Origin: Micrasema longulum
Lineage: Eukaryota; Arthropoda; Insecta; Trichoptera; Brachycentridae
Direction of reading: 5' to 3'
DNA: 64,000 bases
Assembly (NCBI GenBank): GCA_022494885.1
Contig: JAGVSM010003551.1
Coordinates: forward strand, 1-64,000
Part shown: positions 43,636-53,639 of the stretch, piece after piece
Layout: every line of letters starts with the position of its first letter
Numbering within the stretch: the stretch's first letter is position 1
Position numbers and translations under genes: made by a program
The notes under the pieces: generated by a model
What the model was told of the DNA's origin: nothing
The model's database searches: none
Seen by the model: the letters and a program-made list of their open reading frames with translations, nothing else

Positions 43636-44830
43636 TTGTATCATTTTAAGATTTTAAAATAAATATAGTTTTTAAATTGAATTCATTTTCTCAGTAAGAT
43701 TTTTAAGTGTAAGAATGATCACATTGCTTTTGTGCACTTGACGACCTAAATGAAAACACTTCATCAAGCTAAAGCGGCGCAATCTTGTGCACATTTGTGT
43801 CTGGAGAAGTAAATGCTTTTACTTGAATTGGCTTTAAAAGTATTTTTATGATGTAATGGATATCTACTTTGTCACATTTTCCGATTGAATCTGAATCGGG
43901 TAGAAAGCGATAAAAGAATGTCCTTTTTTATTTCAAAAATATCTATAAAATGATTAATAAACTATTAAAGTATGACATTATTAAAAATAACTTTTTTTAC
44001 CATCATTTTTTTAGTATGGTAGGTTTTTATTTTTATAAGTGAGTATTGTTTTGGGATAGTGCCTCTCACAACTATACGCGTTACAACACCGAGTTGGTAT
44101 CGGATACAAGTCGATGAAAATAGTATTTCATTAAACTTTTAAATGTATTACTTAATAATTTGTGTTTTTTATAAGTAGAGTATTTTTAATTTGAGTAGTA
44201 GAATTGCATAGTTGAGCACTTAGGCTTGTGAAAAAATTACACATATTTCTTGTGATCACACAGATAAGCAAACTTGAAACTCTATATACGTGAAGCAAGC
44301 GTATCTTTTTTTATTAGTACATTAAACATTGTAATAGCTTTGTCAATGCAGAATTGTAAAAAATTCAATAAACAATGAAAAGAAAGGTAAAAGATATGCA
44401 TCCTACACAGAAGAGGTTATAAAGTAAATGAAAAATATGTAATTAAAAATATTTTTTTTTTTATTTATTTGGAAAAACAACCGAAACATTACAAACAATT
44501 CATATAATGAATGAATGCAATTAAAGTTTTACACAAATAGTCTAGTTAAAGTATATAGAAAATATTTTTTGTAGTCATACTAATGAACAGATTTAAAGTA
44601 TGAATAAGTTTATAATATATATATGTTTATATATATTATACAAGAGAGTCGAATGAAATAATAATGATTTAATTCTCAAAGCGTTAGGAGGGATGAAAAG
44701 GATAAAAAAAGATTAGGATAAAAGATAAGGATAATAAAGAAACACAAGGGGATTTTGTTGAGAAGATTACCCTTCAAATATCTATAAAGAATAGAGACAG
44801 GAGAATAACGTGATAGTGATACATATTTCA
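43636..44830. other. Unrecognised DNA, possibly ending in a retrotransposon 3' UTR
   Basis: No gene is recognised. The last 100-150 bases (from about 44690, rich in GGATAAAA words) lie directly downstream of the minus-strand reverse transcriptase relic and may be its 3' untranslated region. A TA-rich palindrome lies at about 44617-44641. Confidence 0.35.
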
Positions 44831-46234
44831 CTAAAAGAGTTCTAATATTATAATATTAAAATATAATTTTGAATCAAATATATCAAGGGAGGAACCAATT
44901 TTGTTATATTCTGTGCAGCTACGGCTAATGAAGGAATTTCGAGCGAATTTATTGGATGGTGCAGGATTGTACGAAAATCGGACCTGTCTGGTAAATCTAG
45001 TAAGGCAGTTGAAATTGATGTTTTCCAAAAAATAAGTACTTTCAATTACATTATTTAAGATCTTTAATAAGGAGCACATGTCAGAAACAGTTCTTCGTTT
45101 GGTGAGAGAAGTCAGATTATGGAAAGTGGAAGAGTCATCACACGAATCGAACGTTACAGGTGCTTTACGGTTGAGAACTTTCAATAAATTATTTGAATTC
45201 AATCTAATTGATTTATGTAGGTAAGATTTTGGATATTCCAGACGACAGAAACACATTCAAGGTGGCTTCGAACGTAGGAGTTGTACAAAGTTTTAAGAGA
45301 AGCTGTAGTTTAAAATGACTTTGTGTTGCGTATAATAAATCCCAAGTTTCTGTAAGCCTTGCAAACAGACGCCTGAATATGGAATGAAATGATCACGTCA
45401 AGATCTCTCAACTCTTTTTTTTTACGAGACTAGTATTGTTGATTTTGTAGTCAAAGATAATTTTATTAGTTTGGTGAAAGATATTGAAAAACATTTGCTT
45501 ACATTCAGGCATAACTGATTACGATTACAGTATGTTACATAATTATCGCGATCACTTTGCAATTTCGAACAATCGTCTAAAGAATTATTTTTACAAACAA
45601 TTTGGTATCGACATATATAAAAATATAAGAAAATTTAATTGGAGATAAAAATTGTTATCATTAACATATATCAGGAAAAACAATGAGCCCAGATGAGAAC
45701 CCTGAGGGACCCCAGAGTGAATCGTATTGAAATTTGAAATAAATCCCTAAACGGCTACTGCTCGGCTTCTGCACTTGATGTAAGAAATAAACCACCTATA
45801 CAGATAACCTCGAATGACCATTTTCCGTACCTTACGAATCAAGATATTGTGGCTTATTTTGTCGAAGTCCTTAGCGAAATCGGGATATACAGTATCAATT
45901 TAGAAGCCTTCCTCCATAGCTGATAGTGTGTAATGAATTAATTCGAGCAAATTTGACTCGATCGACCTACTTTCCAAAAATCCATGTTGGTTAGAGATAA
46001 TTTCTTGTCTCAATACTGGGCTGAGTTTACCAACGATATTTTTTCCATTATTTTTCCAAATAGTGGATGTTTGGATATTGGCCTTAAATTCGTAATATTA
46101 GATCTATCTCCACTTTTGTGAATAGGTGATATAAGCGTTTTCTTCCATATCTTAGGGAAATGTCCATCTCTTAGAGATTTTGTATATATAATAGAAAATT
46201 CCAGGACCCATGTATAAATTAATATTGTTAAGGT
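44831..46234 (-). pseudogene. Non-LTR reverse transcriptase pseudogene (Jockey/CR1-like)
   Basis: Minus-strand translation with frame changes recovers most of the reverse transcriptase. From 46234 downward: FPKIWKKTLISPIHKSGDRS and NITNLRPIS; a KHPLFGKIMEKI block; NMDFWKVGRS, a damaged HGF block (about 45985); DFAKDFDKISH as motif A (about 45860); SGVPQG-like sequence and SHLG with LIYVND near 45680-45700. Motif C is no longer readable. From 45256 to 44831 the C-terminus is one open frame: CFCRLEYPKSYLHKSIRLNS, then ISRSCTEYNKIGSSLDIFDS. Its tail resembles those of 22624-23784 and 62120-62368, so it belongs to the same broad group but is much older. The N-terminal endonuclease is absent. Confidence 0.87.
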
Positions 46235-46530
46235 AGTTAAGAACTACAGGCCGGTCAAAGTCAATTGTATTTATTATCAAACACTTTATATCATTACAAG
46301 GGAATGGAGTTGACTATGCATTTACAGAAAGATCATTTACAGAAAAGATTTTATAGTTATGTTTTAAAATATACAAAAACAGCATTCATTGGGGCTAATC
46401 AGGTTTTAGTGTAAATAAATAATTGAATTATTAAGAATAAAAACATAATTAGAATAAGTAAGTAACAGTTTAAATAATAATAAAAGGAAAAGACAATCAC
46501 TGAAAGAATTATTACACGAGTAAGTAGTGT
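46235..46530. other. Unrecognised DNA
   Basis: No feature is recognised between the retrotransposon relic and the SINE-2 copy. Confidence 0.4.
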
Positions 46531-46712
46531 GGCGGCCTCCATGCTGTAGTGGTCAAGACGCTTGACTCACTCACGGGAGGTTTCGGGTTCAATTTTCGGT
46601 GAGAACACAACAAAAAACGATGTGATATTTCTTAAGCCTGGGTGTTCTGTGATGAAATTCACCAATGTAATCTGGCTTCCTGGCCTATTTTGGTGCAAAA
46701 AAAAGGAAAAAA
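46531..46712 (+). repeat. SINE-2, full copy, plus strand
   Basis: GGCGGCCTCCATGCTGTAGT, GGTCAAGACGCTTGACTCAC, GGTTTCGGGTTCAATTTTCG (B box), TAAGCCTGGGTGTTCTGTGA, ATTCACCAATGTAATCTGGC, TTCCTGGCCTATTTTGGTGC, then an A tail. It is collinear with the minus-strand copy at 25843-26018. Confidence 0.85.
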
Positions 46713-46924
46713 TAAATATGACAAAATGGGTCTAGGAATACATTATAATTTTATAAATATGCATATTTACGCATTGACAGCATGTACATGCATTGACTAA
46801 TATAATAATAATGAAGTAGCAAAGGTATGACTCATTACATTTTTTTTCTGAATTTTTAAATATGTTGTACTTCACAGTCAGCAGGTGGGAAAGAGGGGAT
46901 ATAGAAGAAGGTAGTGGAAAATTC

Positions 46925-47040
46925 ACCACAACACCCTGATCAATTGAGAAGAAAATCTTTCTTGGATTTTTTTCTTGCAACTAGCGGGAATCGAACCCGT
47001 GACGTAAGTTTCACAGTCGGCTGTCTAACTGTCTATTAAC
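46925..47040 (-). repeat. SINE-4-like copy (tRNA-like head), minus strand
   Basis: On the minus strand, AGACAGCCGACTGTGAAACT and CACGGGTTCGATTCCCGCTA give tRNA-like A and B boxes, followed by GTTGCAAGAAAAAAATCCAA. The stretch GATTCCCGCTAGTTGCAAGA recurs at 36022. There is no acceptor-stem partner, so a SINE or tRNA relic is more likely than a working tRNA gene. Confidence 0.5.
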
Positions 47041-47236
47041 ATGAAATATGTAAAATGTTTAAGTAGTTTCAAATCATTGTTTGATTTTAATAGTAAAGTT
47101 ATGATTAAAATACTTAGTATAAAAATTTGTATTTTATTTTATCACAATTTTTTTTGCCTTATCTCCCAATTAACAAAAAACAACTGCTTTTTAAAATTAA
47201 TTAGGTTTATTTATATTTTTACGTATATATGCTTGA
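47041..47236. other. Unrecognised DNA
   Basis: AT-rich, no feature. The open frame 47041-47301 is low complexity and runs into the next element. Confidence 0.4.
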
Positions 47237-47665
47237 GGGTACTACTTGCAAACCTGGCAAAATCCATCTTTCATTATTTTGAGAAAATCACAAAATACTG
47301 ATACAATACTTAACTTTTTTTTAAAACTCATTTTTTTTATTTTAACCAGTAAATATTTTATACGTAAGCAATGATGACATAAGCAGGATTATGTCAAGAA
47401 ACAGTAGTGAAATAATAAATAAAATTGTATACATTACCAACTTTGCAAATACTCAAGTAGAGATTGCCATGTTACAACAAAGCCGCTAAATTAAAAATCA
47501 AGTCATACAATTTGTATGTACGGTACAATAAAAATACAGCTTAATTTCAGCCGTATTTTTAAAAGACAATGTTAAAATTATTGTAAAAATGTATTCTGAA
47601 AAAGTTTCAATCAATATCTCACTTTTTTTTAATTTTGGATTTTGCCAGGTTTGCAAGTAGTACCC
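47237..47665. mobile_element. Small element with 30-bp terminal inverted repeats
   Basis: The left end GGGTACTACTTGCAAACCTG followed by GCAAAATCCA is matched exactly by the right end read on the opposite strand (47636-47665). The interior of about 370 bp is AT-rich with no coding frame. Flanking octamers ATGCTTGA and ATTTATGA agree at five of eight positions, so a decayed 8-bp target duplication (hAT-like) is possible but unproven. It is a non-autonomous DNA transposon. Confidence 0.75.
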
Positions 47666-49088
47666 ATTTATGATTTATATTTTTGTTTTTTAGGACACGT
47701 ATCTGACCTACTGTTCTTTTGGGCAGTCTGTCTTTTGGTTGGCTGGAAGATATTGCTTTTTGTACTTATTCTCTTTACTTGAAGTTATAAATAAAATAAT
47801 TATTTATAATTTTTACCACTGACCGGATTTTTTTCATGACCAACATTATTAGACTGGTACAGACAAACTGAATACGAATTTTTATTATTCACTAAAAATG
47901 CCGTTCTACTAATAAATTTCAATAAAAAAACTCTATGGATATAATTTGCTGTAATAGATTATAAGTGGAAAGCACAACTTAGTCTAGTCATCTTAAAGGG
48001 AATTCTAGTTTATTTAATTTACCAAGCAAATACAATTTATAACATTATTCAAAATATTAGATGATAAATCATGGGGGTAGTTTATATCGTATATCGAAAT
48101 TTCCAATATTCAAAACGTATTTGTTTAAACTTTAAAAAAATGTTTAAATCGTCAATATTTTATTTTCGACACATTTTTATATGAAAATAAATGGCAAAGA
48201 TATTCACACACATTTTTGTTGTATATTTTATAAAGAAAAAAAATCGGTGTTTAGTTTTTCGTTAAATACATTTTTCAAAAATACGATAAAACTGACGTGT
48301 TTATAACTAACCCAACAAAGCATACAAAAATTGGCCACAATTAATTTGACTGAAAGTCAGTCGTATTTTAAACCAATCAAGGAACTAATATATTATCTTC
48401 TGGAACGATTAAGTAAAATGTCATAACTTACAAAAATTACGACACTTGACCACGATTAACGTCATTTCAATGAAACGAAATATTTATTACTCCGGTATTA
48501 AAAGCAATGTTTATGCGTTTCATGAAAACATAACAGCCATGCGGAAATTTCAGTGGCTTATCAATACCGAATCTAAAACTCTTTCATGACTTTTCAGGCT
48601 TTAAATAAACCTATTCATCATCGACCGTATCAGGAGCCGAGCGCTGAAATAATGAAGCGAGGAAGTCTAAATCGGGGCTTCTACTCGTATTATTGTTCGT
48701 TCAATTGCAAAACTAAATAGCGAAACGAAAAGGAAAATATCGATCTTTTTAATGTGACATAAATCAATACTTTGTGTTCATATTCATATGAGAGCAAAGC
48801 TGAATCAAAAAGCTTCATGTTCTTTATTGGCGATTTCGAATCACAACATTTTTTTAAAATAAAAAATTGTTATAATGTTTTTTAATTTAAATGTACAAAA
48901 TGTGTGTCAAGAATAAACCTTTGTTTGTAATTTAATGTCTTTATTGGGTTGACATATAAAAAGGTTTTAAAATCAAGTTACAAACATACATACATAAAGT
49001 TAGTCAGTTAAGTAGTACTGTTAAATGAATTTGTTGTAAGAATATAATGGCAATTGTGATACTAAAAAATCATCAATTCAAAAAACAA
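47666..49088. other. Unrecognised, with a high-complexity part
   Basis: No gene or repeat is recognised. The part at about 48330-48760 has mixed composition and no copy elsewhere in the window, so it may be unique host DNA such as intron or regulatory sequence. Confidence 0.35.
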
Positions 49089-49573
49089 TATAGTTATTTT
49101 TAAGCAAAAATTTTAGTTAATTTAAGTATTTGTAGAAAAAAAACAAATTTCACAGTCCAGGAAGAAAAATCTAGCAAGCAATTCTGTATTTTTATTAATT
49201 CACTAACTAGATAAATTAAAAATAATCTGGATTTAGATGAATTCAATAATTCATTACGATATTTATTCGAACGGCATAAAAATTACTCTGACTCTTATTA
49301 TTTAAAGTACAAAAATAAAATAAAAAAATGTGGCTGATAATCTTATGGAGCAGTTCATTGCTAAAAATTTTCATCCAGAAATGGATAACACTTCTGATAT
49401 GTATATTCTTCAGTGAAAAGCGTATTTAAGTAAGATGAAATGGTTGATGTTAGTAAATATTAGTATAAAACCACTTACCGACTTCTTATGTCTAATGTCT
49501 TATGTATAAAAATGTGGCTGATAATCTTATGGAGCAGTTTATTGCTAAAATTTTTTGTCCAGAAATGGATAAC

Positions 49574-49579
49574 ACTTCC

Positions 49580-49602
<23 letters not shown>
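49574..49602. repeat. (TA)n microsatellite
   Basis: An uninterrupted TA dinucleotide run inside the second, partial arm of element A, at the point where repeat D entered. Confidence 0.9.
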
Positions 49603-49608
<6 letters not shown>

Positions 49609-49610
<2 letters not shown>

Positions 49611-49771
49611 CAATATTTTGAGTTTGTCCAAATTTTTGTAGACAAGGACTGGATTCAACTCCCTGGGGTGCTGTTTATATTAAAAAGTGTAAAATGTTAA
49701 TATAAACAGCTCCCCAGGGAGTTGAATCCAGTCCTTGTCTAAAAAAATTTGGACAAACTCAAAATATTGTT
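49609..49771. repeat. 163-bp hairpin formed by inverted repeat-D heads
   Basis: The left arm 49609-49682 (AACAATATTTTGAGTTTGTC ... CTGTTTATATTA) is the inverse of 49697-49771, with only a few differences over about 74 bp. The loop (AAAAGTGTAAAATG) looks like the tail end of a D unit. Thus an inverted unit head is joined through a unit tail to a direct unit head. Confidence 0.85.
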
Positions 49772-50091
49772 GATGAATTTCCTGGTCCATGAAGAAGTAT
49801 AGAAATTGAAAAAATAATCTTTTCAAGCGTTGCCTAGTATGTAGGTGAAATAATTCAATTAGATGAATCTCACCCGCATAAATAAAGGTTTCACCTCTTT
49901 AACTTCACAAACATCAACAGATGAAGGAATTGAAGGAATATAGATGTTCAAATATAGGCAGAATGGTGAATGTTACACAGTGTGTAAAGTGGCTACTTAA
50001 ACCAGCCATTGACAGGTCATAAGCCCTGTAGATGCCCAGACTTCCATATTACCTTCTCTTAAATGTTCTTCATCTGTGTTGTAAAATGTTA
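49704..50091 (+). repeat. Repeat D, best full unit
   Basis: Starts AACAGCTCCCCAGGGAGTTG, continues AATCCAGTCCTTGTCTAAAA, TTTGGACAAACTCAAAATAT, TTCCTGGTCCATGAAGAAGT, CACCCGCATAAATAAAGGTT, CACAAACATCAACAGATGAA, GGCAGAATGGTGAATGTTAC, CAGCCATTGACAGGTCATAA and ends TGTTGTAAAATGTTAA. The whole insertion (49609-50091) is flanked by ATATATATTC (ending at 49608 and again at 50103), a likely target duplication of about 10 bp, though part lies in (TA)n. The minus-strand frame 49997-50401 crosses the unit boundary and is not a gene. Confidence 0.85.
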
Positions 50092-50880
50092 ATATATATA
50101 TTCTGTAGTGAAACACGTATTTAAGTAAGATGAAATGGTTGATGTTAGTAAACATTAGTATATAACCACTTGCCGGCTTTTTATGTCCACTGGTTTCGAG
50201 ACGTATCCGTTTTTTTGTCAGAACACTCACTACACTTACATGCAGATACTTAAATGCACATTCACCTTTACCATCACCGTACCAATACACATTATTAACG
50301 AAAAATACATCAATTACATGCAGAGTTAAAGGGAAGGCAAACACCACCATGTCCGAACATGTACGAAAGTTACGTTTATAATAGTATGTGAGATGTTGCA
50401 AAATGTATGGGGGGGGGGGAGAGAGAGGAAACCGGTAGACATAAGAAGTCGGTTAGTGGTTTTATACTAATATTTACTAACATCAACCATTTCATCTTAC
50501 TTTAATACGTGTTTCACTGAAGAATATATATATCAGAAGTGTTATCCATTTCTGGACGAAAATTTTTAGCAATGAACTGCTCCATAAGATTGTCAGCCAC
50601 ATTTATTTTTTTTATTTTTGTACTTTAAATAATAAGAGTCAGAGTAATTTTTATGCCGTTCGAATGAATATTGTAATGAATTATTGAATTCATCTAAATC
50701 CAGATTATTTTTAATTTATCTAGTTAGTGAATTAATAAAAATACGGAATTGTTTGCTAGATTTTTCTTCCTCGACTGTAAAATTTAGTTTTTTCTACAAA
50801 TACTTAAATAAACTAAAAATATTGCTTGAAAATAACTATAATACTAATATTTACTAACATGAATTAAAACATTCGACCTA

Positions 50881-51611
50881 AATGTTAATGCTTTGAACAT
50901 AAATAATAACTAGAAATGTCTTCATTCAAATATTTTCATAATTAATTTTAAACGTATTCAATACGAATTTTGTTTTTTTTTAATAGAATATATAATCAAA
51001 TCAAAACGAATTTACGTTTTTCGAAAGCCAGTTTTCACGCTTTATACATTTATGGGTTTAATATGTTAGCAAAAGTAATTAAGAACTAGGTCATTCTCTA
51101 TACTGAAGAGGTCTCGGGAGAAGTCAGTATGGATCATTAATATGTATAAACACAGTTACCAGGTGAATGAAAGTTCAAATAGTTTTTAAATCCGTAGTCA
51201 GAGGTTATTTTTGAGTCAGTTTGTTATATGAAGCAGTTATTCTCCCTAATGCGTGTGTACGACTTTTCATAAACCTTTAAAAAAAACTAAATTTCTATCG
51301 CACTTAGCAGCACAGAAATGCCAGAGGAAAATGTGAGCGGGTACCATTTTCCCCTAGGAAATGGCAACATTTTGGCTGATACGCATGTGTTGAGATGTAG
51401 CGAAAAGTTTGCGCATGATTTAAGCGCGGTCTTAGCTTAATACACCCGAGACTTGACATACAATATAAATTGTATGTACCCTCCGTTTTTATATGTAAAT
51501 TGCGAAAATAAATTAAAAACTTTGACGTCAACCATTTGAATTTTAAAATATACAAAACGAGAGGAATTTTTATCGAATTAATTCATTATAAACAGACGAT
51601 AAGTGCACACA
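50881..51611. other. Unrecognised DNA
   Basis: No gene or repeat is recognised. The minus-strand frame 51304-51555 has no motif. Confidence 0.4.
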
Positions 51612-51905
51612 TTTTGAGATACGTACGAGGTTGAGATAAGCATTATCGACCGAATCAACAAAGGAGTTCTGCGTTGGTGCTGACATGTAGAGCAAATGGA
51701 CAGCGAAAAAACGTATAAAACGATTAACGATGCGAATTTTGGCGGATAGAGAGATAGAGAAACACCGAGAAAGACGTGGCTGACCAAAATTCAACAAATA
51801 CAAGATGGACAGGATGGAATAAATAAAATTTTTGATTATTGGCGCACGTGCATGAGAAGATGCCTGAATGTTGAAGGAGCGAGGAATGTATGCCAAGACC
51901 CAAGC
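51612..51905 (+). pseudogene. RTE reverse transcriptase C-terminus, copy 1
   Basis: One frame with few stops reads EVEISIIDRINKGVLRW, HVEQMDSEKTYKTINDANFG, TPRKTWLTKIQQIQ, FDYWRTCMRRCLNVEGARNV then CQD. These blocks (IIDRIxxGxLRWxGHVERM, RPRKxWxDQI, MRRxxxxEEAR) are characteristic of the end of insect RTE-clade reverse transcriptases. The copy parallels 58097-58440. The final expected segment (DRVIWRSIFS) appears only at 52151-52182, after about 245 bp of other sequence, so it is interrupted. The minus-strand frames at 51570-51915 are shadows. Confidence 0.83.
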
Positions 51906-52150
51906 CAAGATCCAATTACCCGTCTTTGTCGTATTGTTGAATCAAGACAAAATCTGGTCTTTTTTTGGTTTCAGTTTACAGCAATTTACGCGAGCACTAA
52001 ATAAACAGTTCAGATCTTAGCTTGATGTCCCTTATGTTTGTTAATGTATTTTTTTTAAAACTTTTTTTTTAAACTTTTTTTTTATTGTTATATCAAAACT
52101 CTATAAATTGTTTAAATGGGCAATGTCTGTTAATAAATAAATAAAGACAG
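51906..52150. other. Sequence interrupting the RTE copy
   Basis: About 245 bp of unrelated, partly T-rich DNA separates the two parts of the RTE C-terminus. No terminal repeats are clear. It may be an insertion or a rearrangement. Confidence 0.4.
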
Positions 52151-52195
52151 AGTGATATGGCGATCTATTTTCTCTGTAAACGGTTTGGTTTGTTT
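52151..52195 (+). pseudogene. Last codons of RTE copy 1
   Basis: The frame reads DRVIWRSIFSVNG, matching the DxVMWRSILSAYSYG ending of the copy at 58385-58440. It completes the C-terminus interrupted at 51905. Confidence 0.6.
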
Positions 52196-52764
52196 GTTTT
52201 TGTTCGTTTGTTATTTTACGGAAATAATCTTAAACATAATATGTTATTTTAAGTGAATTTAACAATTTGAATGATGTGCCAATGCAAAAAAGTAATGTTT
52301 ATTTATAAATTTTCGATTTTAAAGCGAGCACATACAAAACGCTAAGCTGTTGGCTTCACGTCCCTTTAATGTCAAACGTCATGCCTCCCGAGAACGCTTC
52401 TAACGCAAAAATTACTATATGATCACTTTTGAAATAGTTCAGCAAATTGCAATTACATAAAAAACTTACTTAAACATGTCCGGCAAAGTAAATAGATTCA
52501 TTTGATATTAAAGCATCACTTTTTTTTCTGATAACGATCCGAATATTTGGCCATTCAGATGACTGGAGTTCAGATAAACGAAGTTCAACAATAATTCAAA
52601 ATGTGCGTTTTTTTCAAACAACTTTAAAATGTTATCCGACGTCACACGGAAAAAAATATATTTGTTATTTTTATCTTATTTAAATAAAATTGTAATAAAA
52701 AAAGTTAAATGACAGTTTTTTCTTGTCAAGGAATTAGAATAAAACGTGTAACGCAAGGTATAAG
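52196..52764. other. Unrecognised DNA
   Basis: No gene or repeat is recognised. Confidence 0.4.
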
Positions 52765-53015
52765 TCGCCCTCGTGGTGTTATGGTCAGGGCGTTTACCTA
52801 CCATGCAAGAGGTCTAGAACTCGATTCCCGGCATGGTTGATATGAAATATTAACATAAAAGGGTGTTTTTACACCATAATATTTCATATTCCATGAATTG
52901 GTACCTGAAGCTGTAAGAAGCCTGTAAAACTGGTCATCTTACGTTCATGTAACAAAAATGATCAAGATACGTTGCGATTGGTGTACCAATGCAGTTTCCT
53001 ATACACCGATATGAT
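52765..53015 (+). repeat. SINE-1, full copy
   Basis: CCTCGTGGTGTTATGGTCAG (A-box region), GCGTTTACCTACCATGCAAG, CTCGATTCCCGGCATGGTTG (B-box region), AATATTTCATATTCCATGAA, TTGGTACCTGAAGCTGTAAG, GCGATTGGTGTACCAATGCA. The GATG tail is degraded (ATATGATAATAAG). Confidence 0.85.
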
Positions 53016-53125
53016 AATAAGAATAAACCCAAACTATTAATATAAAAAAAAACAAGTTTGTTGATTGAAATTCTTGGTGAAAGATCAATGAAATAAATAA
53101 AAAACTAGTAATACCCAAATCGACG

Positions 53126-53219
53126 AATTTGGAATGACCAGTGATCGGGTTCATCGCTTTTGTGTCATTTTTTGTTCGTCGCAAAATCGATGAAACCGGT
53201 CATTGGTTATTCCAAAGTT
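53126..53219. repeat. Hairpin with about 39-bp arms
   Basis: The left arm AATTTGGAATGACCAGTGAT then CGGGTTCATCGCTTTTG pairs with the right arm CAAAATCGATGAAACCGGTC then ATTGGTTATTCCAAAGTT, with several mismatches. The loop is about 16 bases. The plus and minus open frames here (52999-53345) arise from this symmetry. Confidence 0.7.
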
Positions 53220-53344
53220 GTGTTTCATATTCCTTACCGTATTAAGTTTAAAAGACTTTTTAAAATTTATTTTATTAAAAATGTTCCAAGTATTGCTGGT
53301 AAGAAAACCAAAGCTTTTATTAATTTTAAAAACAATATGCTATA

Positions 53345-53437
53345 AATATTATGTATCTTTTTTTGGGTGATACCGTGTATGTTGGATTTGATCCAATCCA
53401 AGATACACGGTATCACCCAAAAAAGATACATAATATT
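53345..53437. repeat. 93-bp near-perfect palindrome
   Basis: AATATTATGTATCTTTTTTT then GGGTGATACCGTGTAT pairs with ATACACGGTATCACCCAAAA then AAGATACATAATATT. The central TTGGATTTGATCCAATCCAA is itself partly symmetric. Only a few positions break the symmetry over the whole 93 bp. No coding sense is likely. It could be a tiny MITE or an inverted duplication. Confidence 0.8.
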
Positions 53438-53511
53438 GATAACAGTGACCGTGAAAACCTTCGCACCTATTTAATATGCTATAAAATCGGTTAACGTAAG
53501 AAATTGAATTC

Positions 53512-53570
53512 TAATACAGTGCTCTTCGCACCATCAGGTGTGGAAATGGGAACGATGGTGATGATTTATT
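53512..53570 (+). repeat. SINE-1 3' tail fragment
   Basis: AATACAGTGCTCTTCGCACC, ATCAGGTGTGGAAATGGGAA, CGATGGTGATGATTT match the 3' end of SINE-1 with its GATG tail. Confidence 0.7.
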
Positions 53571-53639
53571 GAACATGTTCGAAAGTTTGTGAAAATGTTT
53601 TGTGTTTTAATGACATGTAATTAGCAATGTAAAAGATTT

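Larger units (their letters stand above)
49089..50880. mobile_element. Element A: large foldback-like element with about 400-bp inverted arms
   Basis: The left arm (49089-49497) and the right arm (50428-50840) are inverted copies, nearly identical by eye. Shared landmarks, reading inward, are TATAGTTATTTT, AAATCTAGCAA, AATTCACTAACTAGATAAAT, TCATTCATTACNATAT-like, CGAACGGCATAAAAATTACT, TGTGGCTGA, CTTATGGAGCAGTTCATTGC, CCAGAAATGGATAACACTTC, AAGTAAGATGAAATGGTTGA and TAAAACCACT. Part of the left arm is repeated in direct order (49498-49600 continued at 50104-50160). The second copy is interrupted by a repeat-D insertion. Outside the right arm a short repeat (ATACTAATATTTACTAACAT, 50463 and 50838) reappears, followed by outer sequence shared with the smaller A copies. 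The unpaired centre (about 50205-50425) contains a run of ten Gs at 50410-50419. There is no transposase. Confidence 0.8.

Noticed and set aside
46925..47040. Functional tRNA gene on the minus strand
   Set aside because: The B box and T arm are good, but no acceptor stem closes the structure and part of it recurs at 36022.
49704..50091. Hammerhead ribozyme core in repeat D
   Set aside because: Because the arrangement recalled ribozyme-bearing retroelements, I looked for CUGANGA...GAAA. On the minus strand, GTTGATGTTTGTGAA followed by CTGAAACC or GTGAAACC is only loosely similar. The CUGANGA box is broken and the cleavage-site triplet is not in place, so it is not called.
49997..50401. 134-codon minus-strand gene
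   Set aside because: The frame runs across the boundary between repeat D and element A, and its end is not preserved in other D copies.
51570..51915. Minus-strand open frames over the RTE relic
   Set aside because: The plus strand carries the recognisable RTE motifs. The minus frames are complements.
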